Translations under genes and position numbers: made by a program
The notes under the pieces: model-generated
Seen by the model: the letters and a program-made list of their open reading frames with translations, nothing else
Told to the model about the DNA's origin: nothing
Databases searched by the model: none
Source of the DNA: Oscarella lobularis
Taxonomy: Eukaryota > Porifera > Homoscleromorpha > Homosclerophorida > Oscarellidae
DNA: 64,000 bases
Reading direction: 5' to 3'
Assembly: GCF_947507565.1 (NCBI RefSeq)
Contig: NC_089176.1
Span: 2,108,001-2,172,000, forward strand
In this document: piece after piece, positions 10,661-18,256 of the stretch
How positions within the stretch are numbered: the first letter of the stretch is position 1
How the letters are laid out: each line of letters begins with the position of its first letter

Positions 10661-11764
10661 ATGAACTTCACACTTCAAGCAGCACTCCTCAACGACTCGC
10701 CGGCTAACGCTTCGACGCAAATTGGCATCAGTCTCCTCCGCATGGTGTTTCTCTACTTAAATGCCGTACCCGGAGCAATCGAAACGATTCTCTGCGCTGT
10801 CGTTTTGATTTCGGCCGTCAGAGCGAAAATTTCCTGTTCGCCGCCGAACCTTCTCGTTCTTGCATCGGCAACGGGCGACATGATTCGAGGCTTGCACAGC
10901 TGCTCCGCCCTAATCCTCTACGACAAACCGGTCGAGCGTACGCATCTCAACGAAGTGGTGTGCTGCGCCTACAGGTGGTTTCACGTGTTCCAATATGCGA
11001 CCTCCTGTTGGCTGATGGTTGCTATCGCCTACAGTCGTTACGACGTCGTCGCTCGCCCATTAAGTCCTCGGTTAACGAAACGGCGCGTTTGGATTGTGAT
11101 CGTAGCATCTATGTTTCTGTCGGCACTTTTTGCCACCTTTCCGCTAATCGGTTGGAACAAATATCACCTACGAAAAATGCGTTCCGGCGCCGGCTATCGC
11201 TGCTCGAGTACCGATCAAAGTCTGAGTGCTGCTCAAAGATCCTTTGTACTCGTTAACTACGGAATCAACAGCGTAGTGCCCATGATACTGGTCTTAGTAT
11301 TCCTGACTCGTATTGTGCCGTATGCCGTTCGAAGTGCCCGGTGGAATAGGCAGAGAAAGAATGCACAAAGAATTTCAACAAAAGCAGTTAACAAAATTCA
11401 AATAGATCGGATGGATTTAGTCAAATCAAAAGCGTTTCGATATGCTATACTTATCGTCGCATCTAACATAGTGTTTTCGGCGCCGTTCCTTGTTGTGAAA
11501 ATTCTAAGCGATTATTTTGAACTCGTCAGTCAGGACAACTTTGTCTGCCCGACGAGCAAATTCATTTTCTCCACGGGTTTTGTCATAAATTCGATTCTGT
11601 ACGTCTTTTGGGCTAGAACTTTTCAGACGAGTTTGAGTTACATCTTCTGCTTTTGGCGTCCCCGCAACGGCTTAAACCGTACTGACAACGGTCAATCACC
11701 CCCCGCCTCTCAGAGTCACAGGTTTCTAATGACGTGTTCCAGCCGGGTGGATCACAATGTCTGA
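10661..11764 (+). CDS. class A (rhodopsin-like) GPCR, single exon
   Basis: 367 residues with seven hydrophobic segments, an extracellular N-terminus with Asn glycosylation motifs (NFT, NAS), and Cys residues placed for the TM3-ECL2 disulfide. The TM3 end reads SRYDVVARPL in place of DRY...xxP. TM7 ends with NSILYVFW instead of NPxxY. The TM6 region KSKAFRYAILIVASN closely matches KSKA..YVILIVVSN in the three minus-strand GPCRs downstream, so all four belong to one local subfamily. The ligand is unknown. The 3' end of this gene was copied into the downstream duplication (see 14144-14330). Confidence 0.85.
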   Translation: MNFTLQAALLNDSPANASTQIGISLLRMVFLYLNAVPGAIETILCAVVLISAVRAKISCSPPNLLVLASATGDMIRGLHSCSALILYDKPVERTHLNEVVCCAYRWFHVFQYATSCWLMVAIAYSRYDVVARPLSPRLTKRRVWIVIVASMFLSALFATFPLIGWNKYHLRKMRSGAGYRCSSTDQSLSAAQRSFVLVNYGINSVVPMILVLVFLTRIVPYAVRSARWNRQRKNAQRISTKAVNKIQIDRMDLVKSKAFRYAILIVASNIVFSAPFLVVKILSDYFELVSQDNFVCPTSKFIFSTGFVINSILYVFWARTFQTSLSYIFCFWRPRNGLNRTDNGQSPPASQSHRFLMTCSSRVDHNV

Positions 11765-12266
11765 AAATTGATGACAACTTAGGAGATACATTTCTCTCTA
11801 TACGGTATATGCAAAACTAGACGTTCACGACTTCACTTGACATTGCATTGCATAAGCAGATGTCTATTAATTTCTGCATGTCAATCGCGTGCAGTTATCA
11901 TATTGATTCACGTCACAAGAACAATCTGTCTATAACCGTCGGATCTCCTCGTCAAATCTTACGTTGGTAATGTGTCTCAGGAGCGGGACTGCACCTGTCG
12001 CTTGCATTGTTTACGTAAATTTTGCTGGAGCGTCATTGCTTTTCCCAGTAACTTATTTTCAAAAAATCTACCAGCAACTTCTGAATTCTACTTGTGTAAG
12101 TCAGTTGCCGAGTGAGTATATTTTTAGACAGACAGGGTACATACATAGTATATAGGATAAGCATAGCTATAATGTTCTCTAGGCGAGTCCAAGTCGCACC
12201 CCACTATTCACACTGCAAATCTACCATGCTCTCCACGCGACCAAATCATGACAGTTCCTGCTGCAA
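11765..12266. other. intergenic, part of duplication unit A
   Basis: Convergent 3' flanks of the + GPCR and the first - GPCR. The sequence is repeated with small indels at about 14290-14783. No gene recognised. Confidence 0.5.
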
Positions 12267-13301
12267 TCAGTTTCTCACTGAAATCATTGTGCGCACTTTG
12301 CGGCACCGTACAATATCCCAAATCGAACGCAGAAACGTTCTAACCCAGTAACAGTAGAAGATTGCATTGACGAGAAAGTTCAGCGTGAATATTATGCCAA
12401 CAACTGAAAGAAGACGCCGTTCTACTCCGCGAAAGATCTGAAGTATCTGCACGATAATGTACGGTACAGGAAGAATTGCGTTTGAAACGACAATAAGGAT
12501 GACGTACAGGAGTGCTTTGGATTTGTAAAGAGGCGTAGTAGTGGCGTTGTTTGCGTTGGAGTCTACAGCAGACAGTTGTCGCCGTTCTTTTGCACTTTGA
12601 GCAACTAGTTTCAACGTTCTCACGAGATAATATATAACAATTGCAAATGGCAGCCAATGAGATACTCCAGTAAAGAAAAAGGTGAATGAGACATAGCCTG
12701 TGAAATTGGATACGTCCCGAAAGCATACAGCTAAGAAATAACCGTCTTTTCCTATAATATATGTGACTTTGTACTTTGTCCAGGTGAAGAAAAGCGGCAG
12801 GACAATGACAATTCCCATCAGACACGTAATGACACTTGCAATCGTCGCTTTTCGAGTTGTTATGCCAGGTGCAAGAGGATCTCTGATTGTTGAATGACGA
12901 CTCTGCAATATGAGAACAGTTGCCCACATTGACCAGAAAGATTGCCAGTTATCTAAGAAAAGCATAAAGACGCAGGTATTCCTTCGTTCGTCACTGCCAT
13001 ATTTGTACGCCTTCAATTGATAGGAAAATGTCAAAAATAGAAGCGCGGCACGAACGATGTCGGAAAGAACCAAGTTGACGATGCAAACATTTTGGCCAAC
13101 GCGCAGAGCTCGAACGCGGATGATTGCTACAAGTGCAGTTCCGCAGAACAGAAGCTGAAGACATGCTAGGACAAAGACAGTTGCTTTCAAAGGCAGACCC
13201 GGGTCGAATGCCTCCCTCAGAATGAATTCTGTTGAATTCGATTGATTTTGAGTTGAATTCATTGTTTCGAGACCCGACGCTTCAAGACCGGATCCGCTCA
13301 T
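12267..13301 (-). CDS. rhodopsin-like GPCR, tandem paralogue 1
   Basis: 344 residues, single exon. The N-terminus has N-glycosylation motifs (NST, NQS). TM1 has LQLLFCGTALVAI, TM2 has NLVLSDIVRA (the conserved Asp present), TM3 ends SRHSTIRDPL (DRY replaced by SRH), ECL2 carries a Cys, and TM7 reads NFLVNAIFYCYW (no NPxxY). The C-tail ends VRTMISVRN, identical in the other two copies. It sits in the first unit of a three-copy tandem array. Differences among the three copies are concentrated in loops and in TM4-TM5. Ligand and G-protein coupling are unknown. Confidence 0.85.
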   Translation of the reverse strand: MSGSGLEASGLETMNSTQNQSNSTEFILREAFDPGLPLKATVFVLACLQLLFCGTALVAIIRVRALRVGQNVCIVNLVLSDIVRAALLFLTFSYQLKAYKYGSDERRNTCVFMLFLDNWQSFWSMWATVLILQSRHSTIRDPLAPGITTRKATIASVITCLMGIVIVLPLFFTWTKYKVTYIIGKDGYFLAVCFRDVSNFTGYVSFTFFFTGVSHWLPFAIVIYYLVRTLKLVAQSAKERRQLSAVDSNANNATTTPLYKSKALLYVILIVVSNAILPVPYIIVQILQIFRGVERRLLSVVGIIFTLNFLVNAIFYCYWVRTFLRSIWDIVRCRKVRTMISVRN

Positions 13302-13789
13302 GTTACTTTGGAGCTTGGCAGCGTACGTCTGACCAAGAAAGTCTTCTTCTCAGCAGTTATGTAAACTGAGGCGACGCGATTGCTTCACGTGTTCATCTTT
13401 TAGTTCATTAGCAGTAGGTACTAACTGTAGTTAGTAAGCCGCAAAGTCCTTTTGTCTGTATGCACTTCGAACTAATTACTTTGCCTGTCGCGTCACTTAC
13501 TATAGTAACACAGCGGTACGTACAACAGTGACGTAGAGAACGGTGTCAGGCGAGTTACTATACTGCCTTCCAAGAATCCTCCTGAAGCCAGCACGTACCA
13601 TGTAGAAGAACGACAAAGAAGCCGTTTGAGAAAACTGATCACGTCGCGGATCAGGCGTCTCCATCATATTTTATCTCTGTCTCCACGAAGATTTATCCGG
13701 GTCTCTATGCATGACGTCACGTTGCGACGTTGACTCCTTTTCTGAGCTTTCGTAGGCGAGAACATCACCAATGCAAGCATCGGACGGTT

Positions 13790-14135
13790 CTGGCTAGAAG
13801 CGACGGCCTTAGTCCGGTCGGCATCGCTCATTCCAACTCCGAAATATAGACAGAAACAGTCGATTTACACAGAAAACGTTGTACTCCAGCAATACTGGAG
13901 TACTGTACGTAATACTGAGTATCATGTGACGTCTCTCTTGTAGCTAGGATCGTAGGTGCTGTTTTGGATGTCTGATATTTGCAGCAGCGTTCGTCAAGGC
14001 AATCACGTGACCGCCTTTTCACCAGTTACGATTGTATTGGCGGCAATGTTTTATTGGCGGCAATGTTTTTGATGTGTTGGGTGGCAATTAACTAAAAACG
14101 ACGAACTCGGCCAAGACTGCTACGCACCCAAAACG
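13790..14135 (+). pseudogene. decayed 5' fragment of GH31 glycosidase
   Basis: Short matches in the right order to the GH31 gene at 18.3-18.7 kb: TTCCAACTCCGAAATATA (compare 18448-18465), GTTGTACTCCAG (compare 18509-18520) and GCTACGCACC near 14118 (compare 18704-18713). The frame is destroyed by indels. It shows that duplication unit A once carried GH31 sequence next to its GPCR. Confidence 0.5.
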
Positions 14136-14143
14136 ACCCGCAC

Positions 14144-14330
14144 TTTTCAGACGAGTTTTGAGTTTCATCTTCTGCTTTTGGCGTCTTCGCAACGACTTAG
14201 ACCGTACTGCCAACAGTCAAGAGAAGTCTCAATCATCCCCCGGCTCTCAGAGTCACGGGCTTCAGATCTAACGACGTGTTCCAGCCGGGTGGGTCAGAAT
14301 GTCTGAAAATTGATGACAACTTAGGAGATA
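14144..14330 (+). pseudogene. 3' end fragment of the + strand GPCR
   Basis: Near-identical to 11617-11800 (the last coding part, stop region and start of the 3' flank), for example CTTCTGCTTTTGGCGTC and CGTGTTCCAGCCGGGTGG. It begins abruptly, so it marks the left junction of the second duplication unit. It has no upstream TM segments. Confidence 0.7.
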
Positions 14331-14783
14331 CATTTCTCTATATATATGCAAACTAAACGTTCACACCCTCACTTGACATTATAAGCAGATGTGGATTGAT
14401 TGCTGCATGTACTCTTTATCAAGTTATCAAGTCAAGCGTGCGCAGTTATCATTGATTCACGTCACAAGAGCAATCTATTTATAACCGTCGGATCCCCTCG
14501 TTAAATCCTAGAGCGGGACTGCACCTGTCGCTTGCAGTGTTTACGTAAGTTATGCTGGAGCGTCATTGCATTTCCCAGTACTTATTTTCAAAATCTACCA
14601 GCAACTTCTGAAATTCTACTTTTGTAAGTCATTTGCAGAGTGAGAATATTTTTAGGCAGACAGGGTACATACATAGTATATAGGATAAGCATAGCTAATG
14701 TCCTCTAGGCGAGTCCAAGTCGCACCCCACTGCAAATCTACCATGCTCTCCACGCGACCAAGTCATGACAGTTCCTGCTGCAA

Positions 14784-15824
14784 TTAGTTTCTCACTGAAA
14801 TCATTGTACGCACTTTGCGGCACCGTAAAACATCCCAAAGCGAACGCGTGAACGTCCTAACCCAGTAACAGTAGAGGACTGCGTTGACGAAAAAGTTCAG
14901 CGTGAATATTATGCCGACAATTGTAAGAAGATTCTTTTCTACTCCACGAAAAGTATGTAGCATCTGCACGACAATGTACGGTGCAGGGAGCACTGCGTTT
15001 GAAACGACAATAAGGATGACGTACCAGAGTGCTTTTGATTTGTAAAAAGGTGTAGTAGTGGCTTGCTGTGTGCTGCTATTGGAATCCACAGCAGACAATT
15101 TTCGCCGTTCTCTTACACTTTGAGTAACTAGTTTCAACGTTCTCACGAGATAATAAATAACAAATGAAAACGGCAGCCAATAAGATACTCCGGTGTAGAA
15201 AAGCATGAACGAGAGATGGTTTGTGAGATTGGACACGTCTCGATAGCATATATCTACGAAATAGCCGTCGTCGCGTATAATATATGTGACCTTGTACTTT
15301 GTCCAGGTGAAGAAAAGCGGCATCGCAATGGCGATTCCCATTGCACATGTGACGACACTTGCAATCGTCGCCTTTCCAGTTGTTATGCCGGCTTCGAGAG
15401 GATCCCTGATTGTTGAATGACGGCTCTGCAATATGAGAACAGTCGCCCACATTGACCAGAAAGCTTGCCAGAGATCTAAGAAAAGAATAAAAGCGCAAGC
15501 ATCCCTTCGTTCGTGGCTGCCGTATTCGTATGTCTTCAGTTCATAGGCGAAAAACGAAATTAGGAGCATGGCACGAACGATGTCGGAGAAAACCAAGTTG
15601 ACTATGTAAACATTTTGACCCACGCGCAGAGCGCGAACGCGGACGATTGCTACAAGTGCAGTTCCGCAGAACAAAAGCTGAAGGCATGCCAAGATAAACA
15701 CGCTTGCTTGCGCATACAGATCCGCATCAAACAGCTCCTTCAGAATCAATTCTGTTGAATTTGATTGATTTTGAGTTGAATTTATAGCTTCAAGACCCGA
15801 CGCTTCAAGACCTGACCCATTCAT
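14784..15824 (-). CDS. rhodopsin-like GPCR, tandem paralogue 2
   Basis: 346 residues, single exon, intact. It has the same landmarks as paralogue 1: TM2 Asp in NLVFSDIVRA, SRHSTIRDPL at the end of TM3, an ECL2 Cys in VDICYRDVSN, NFFVNAVLYCYW in TM7 and the same C-terminus VRTMISVRN. Its start reads MNGSGLEASG, against MSGSG in the other two. The third intracellular loop contains a short Ser/Thr/Gln run (STQQATTTP) also found in paralogue 3, so copies 2 and 3 look closer to each other there than to copy 1. Receptor function inferred from the fold. Confidence 0.85.
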   Translation of the reverse strand: MNGSGLEASGLEAINSTQNQSNSTELILKELFDADLYAQASVFILACLQLLFCGTALVAIVRVRALRVGQNVYIVNLVFSDIVRAMLLISFFAYELKTYEYGSHERRDACAFILFLDLWQAFWSMWATVLILQSRHSTIRDPLEAGITTGKATIASVVTCAMGIAIAMPLFFTWTKYKVTYIIRDDGYFVDICYRDVSNLTNHLSFMLFYTGVSYWLPFSFVIYYLVRTLKLVTQSVRERRKLSAVDSNSSTQQATTTPFYKSKALWYVILIVVSNAVLPAPYIVVQMLHTFRGVEKNLLTIVGIIFTLNFFVNAVLYCYWVRTFTRSLWDVLRCRKVRTMISVRN

Positions 15825-16711
15825 GTTACTTTGGAGATTGGCAGCGTACGTCTAACCAAGGACGCCTTCTCCTCACCAGTTATGTAAACAGAGGCGACGC
15901 GATTACGTCACATGTTCATCTTTTAGTTCATTACAGTAGGCAGTTAGTAAGCCGCAACAATTTCGCGTGAATCGGCCCCTTTTGTCTGTATGCACTACCA
16001 ACTAATTAGTTTGCCTGTCGCGATCGCCTACTATAGTAACACAACAGTACGTAACAACCGTGACGTCATCGAGTTACTCTACTGCCTTCCAAGAATCTTC
16101 CTGAAGCCAGCGAGTACCATGTAGAACAACGCACGGACTGACAGTAGCCTTTTGAGAAAACTGATTGCGTCGCGGATCGAGTGTTCGAGTATATAGTGAC
16201 TCAACTTACTGTAGATTGTAGGCGATCTAGTTCGTGGAAAGCCATTTCTGGAGGCCTCATTGCCACCAGCCGCTTGACAATCAAGCTTTTTCTCGAGCAG
16301 ATTTACTTATCCGGGTCTCTATGCTGACGCAGTCACGCGTACGTGTGTACTCGTACTTTGGTCTACGATGGCTCCTTTTCTGAGCGTTCGTAAGCGAGAA
16401 CACTACCAAAGCGAGCATCGGGTGGTTCTTTACGAATCGGCTAGTTGCGACGGCCATAGTTCGGTCGGCATCGGTGGTGAGTCCGACTGAAGGCCGCGCT
16501 CGTTTCAACTCAGACATACTTTTGCCCTATAGCTCCTCTTTGAAAGTCAATTGCGCGAGAAACTGCACCTGCTCAGCTGTGTTTTAATTTACGTATAATT
16601 GAATAGGTTCGGAGTGTCATACTAAACACTATCCACATACATGTGCATACACGGAACGCGCATAAGAAACGCCTACACGTAGAAGTCTCTTGCATGCAGT
16701 TCATGCTGCAA
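15825..16711. other. intergenic: duplicated GPCR 5' flank plus GH31 remnant
   Basis: The 5' flank repeats that of paralogue 1 (for example GTTCATCTTTTAGTTCATTA). A TCCGGGTCTCT element at about 16310 recurs near 13695 and 18111. The right end matches GH31 sequence (see 16440-16520). Positions 16520-16690 show nothing recognisable. Confidence 0.5.
16375..16520 (+). pseudogene. scrambled GH31 5' fragment in unit B
   Basis: GGCCGCGCTCGTTTCA at about 16490-16505 matches 18350-18365 of the GH31 gene, with CGGTGGTGA just before it in both. At 16387-16420 the sequence AAGCGAGAAC...AAGCGAGCATC matches the reverse complement of the GH31 signal-peptide region, so the fragment appears to combine direct and inverted pieces. 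It is non-coding now. Confidence 0.45.
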
Positions 16712-17749
16712 TCAGTTTCTCACTGAAATCATTGTGCGCACTTTGCGGCATCGCAAAATATCCCAAATCGAACGCAGAAACGTTCTAACCCAGTAACAGT
16801 AGAGGATTGCATTGACGAGAAAGTTCAGCGTAAATAGTATGCCGGCAACTATAAGAAGACGCTTTTCTACTCCGCGAATGGTCTGAAGTATCTGTACGAC
16901 AATGTACGGTGCAGGGAGAATTGCGTTTGAAACGACAATAAAGATGACGTACCAGAGTGCTTTTGATTTGTAAAGAGGCGTTGTGGCTTGCTGTGTGCTG
17001 CTACTGGAATCCACAGCAGATAATTGCCGCCGTTCACGTACACTTTGATTAACTAGTTTCAACGTTCTCACGAGATAATAAACGACGATCAAAAACGGCA
17101 GAAAATAGGATATTCCGGTGTAGAAGAGCGTGAAAGAGAGATAGTTGGTGAAATTGGACACGTTGCGAAAGCATATATCTACGAAATAGCCGTCTTCTCG
17201 TATAACATACGTGACCGTGTACTTTGTCCAGGTGAAGAAAAGCGCCATGCCAATGATGATTCCTATCGCACACGTGACGGCACTTGCAATCGTCGCTTTT
17301 CGAGTTGTTATGCCAGGTGCGAGAGGATCCCTGATTGTTGAATGACGACTCTGCAATATGAGAACAGTTGCCCACATTGACCAGAAAGATTGCCAGTGAT
17401 CTATGAAAAGAATGAAGGCGCAAGCATTCCTTCGTTCGTGGCTTTCGTATTTGTACGGCTTCATTTCGTAGGCGAAAACCGAACTTAGGAATATGACACG
17501 AACGATGTCGGAAAGAACCAAGTTGACGATGTAAACATTTTGTCCCACGCGCAGAGCGCGCACGCGGATGATCGCTACAAGTGCAGTTCCGCAGAACAAA
17601 AGCTGAAGACACGCCAGGACGAAGACAGTTGCTTGTAAAGGCAGATCCGTGTCAAATAGCTCTCTCAGAATTAACTCTGTTGAATTCGATTGATTTTGAG
17701 TTGAATTCATTGATCGAAGACCCGACGCTTCATGACCCGATCCACTCAT
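16712..17749 (-). CDS. rhodopsin-like GPCR, tandem paralogue 3
   Basis: 345 residues, single exon, intact. It has the same signature residues as its two neighbours (NLVLSDIVRV in TM2, SRHSTIRDPL, NFLVNAILYCYW). It is divergent from the GH31 gene that starts about 0.5 kb away, and this GPCR(-)/GH31(+) pair is the arrangement whose remains are seen in the two upstream units. It may therefore represent the ancestral layout. No ligand can be inferred from the sequence. Confidence 0.85.
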   Translation of the reverse strand: MSGSGHEASGLRSMNSTQNQSNSTELILRELFDTDLPLQATVFVLACLQLLFCGTALVAIIRVRALRVGQNVYIVNLVLSDIVRVIFLSSVFAYEMKPYKYESHERRNACAFILFIDHWQSFWSMWATVLILQSRHSTIRDPLAPGITTRKATIASAVTCAIGIIIGMALFFTWTKYTVTYVIREDGYFVDICFRNVSNFTNYLSFTLFYTGISYFLPFLIVVYYLVRTLKLVNQSVRERRQLSAVDSSSSTQQATTPLYKSKALWYVIFIVVSNAILPAPYIVVQILQTIRGVEKRLLIVAGILFTLNFLVNAILYCYWVRTFLRSIWDILRCRKVRTMISVRN

Positions 17750-18256
17750 GTCACTTTGGAGCTTGGCTGCGTACGTCTGACCAAGGACCCTAGCACACTT
17801 ACAGCTAGAGGCAGCGCGATTACGTCATATGGTAATATATGAATAAATTAGGTGGTTACTCTCGTCTGAATCGGTTCTTTTTGTCGGTACGTACTAACGA
17901 ATTTATTAGCTTGCCTGTTGTCGTCGCGATAGCCACACAACAGGGCCTGACTTTACGTAACATCACTGGGTGTGTATGTGTAACACGGTCTAGAAAGTCA
18001 TCATCAAATGGCAACCATGAGCTCTATACGTAGCTCTCGTCTATCCATTTCAGTAAGTCACCGAGTCTGTCACCGTGTCACGGTACAGTAGTTTCTTGTG
18101 CCTATTCTATCCGGGTCTCTCTCCGAGACGCAGAAAGTCACGTGGACAAAATAAGCCTTCTGAAACTGCAAAGGCTCTCTTTCTGAAACGGTCACAGCCG
18201 CGATCCGTGTACCTCTGTCTTCCTACGATCGCAGCGCGTATCGTCATAACCGTTTG
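17750..18256. promoter_or_regulatory. divergent spacer, GPCR paralogue 3 / GH31
   Basis: 507 bp between opposite start codons. It shares TCCGGGTCTCT (about 18111) and a following GACGCAG..GTCACG run with the equivalent spacer of unit B (about 16312). No TATA box is obvious. The promoter role is inferred from geometry. Confidence 0.4.

Larger units (their letters stand above)
13302..14783. other. intergenic: decayed GH31 and GPCR fragments
   Basis: It holds the 5' flank of GPCR paralogue 1 and then remnants copied from GH31 5' sequence and from the 3' end of the + GPCR (listed separately). It also contains a duplicated short run GTATTGGCGGCAATGTTTT at about 14034-14069. Confidence 0.5.
11625..16700. 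repeat. tandem segmental duplication units A and B (GPCR block)
   Basis: Two successive units of about 2.4 kb. Unit A runs from about 11625 to 14130 and unit B from about 14144 to 16520. Each holds the 3' end of the + strand GPCR, about 0.45 kb of spacer (shared runs such as CAGACAGGGTACATACATAGTATATAGGATAAGCATAGCT, split here by small indels), a complete minus-strand GPCR, its 5' flank, and decayed 5' GH31 sequence. A third unit (about 16690 on) keeps the GPCR and a nearly full GH31 gene. The order was inferred by matching the flanks by eye; exact junctions need an alignment. Confidence 0.75.
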
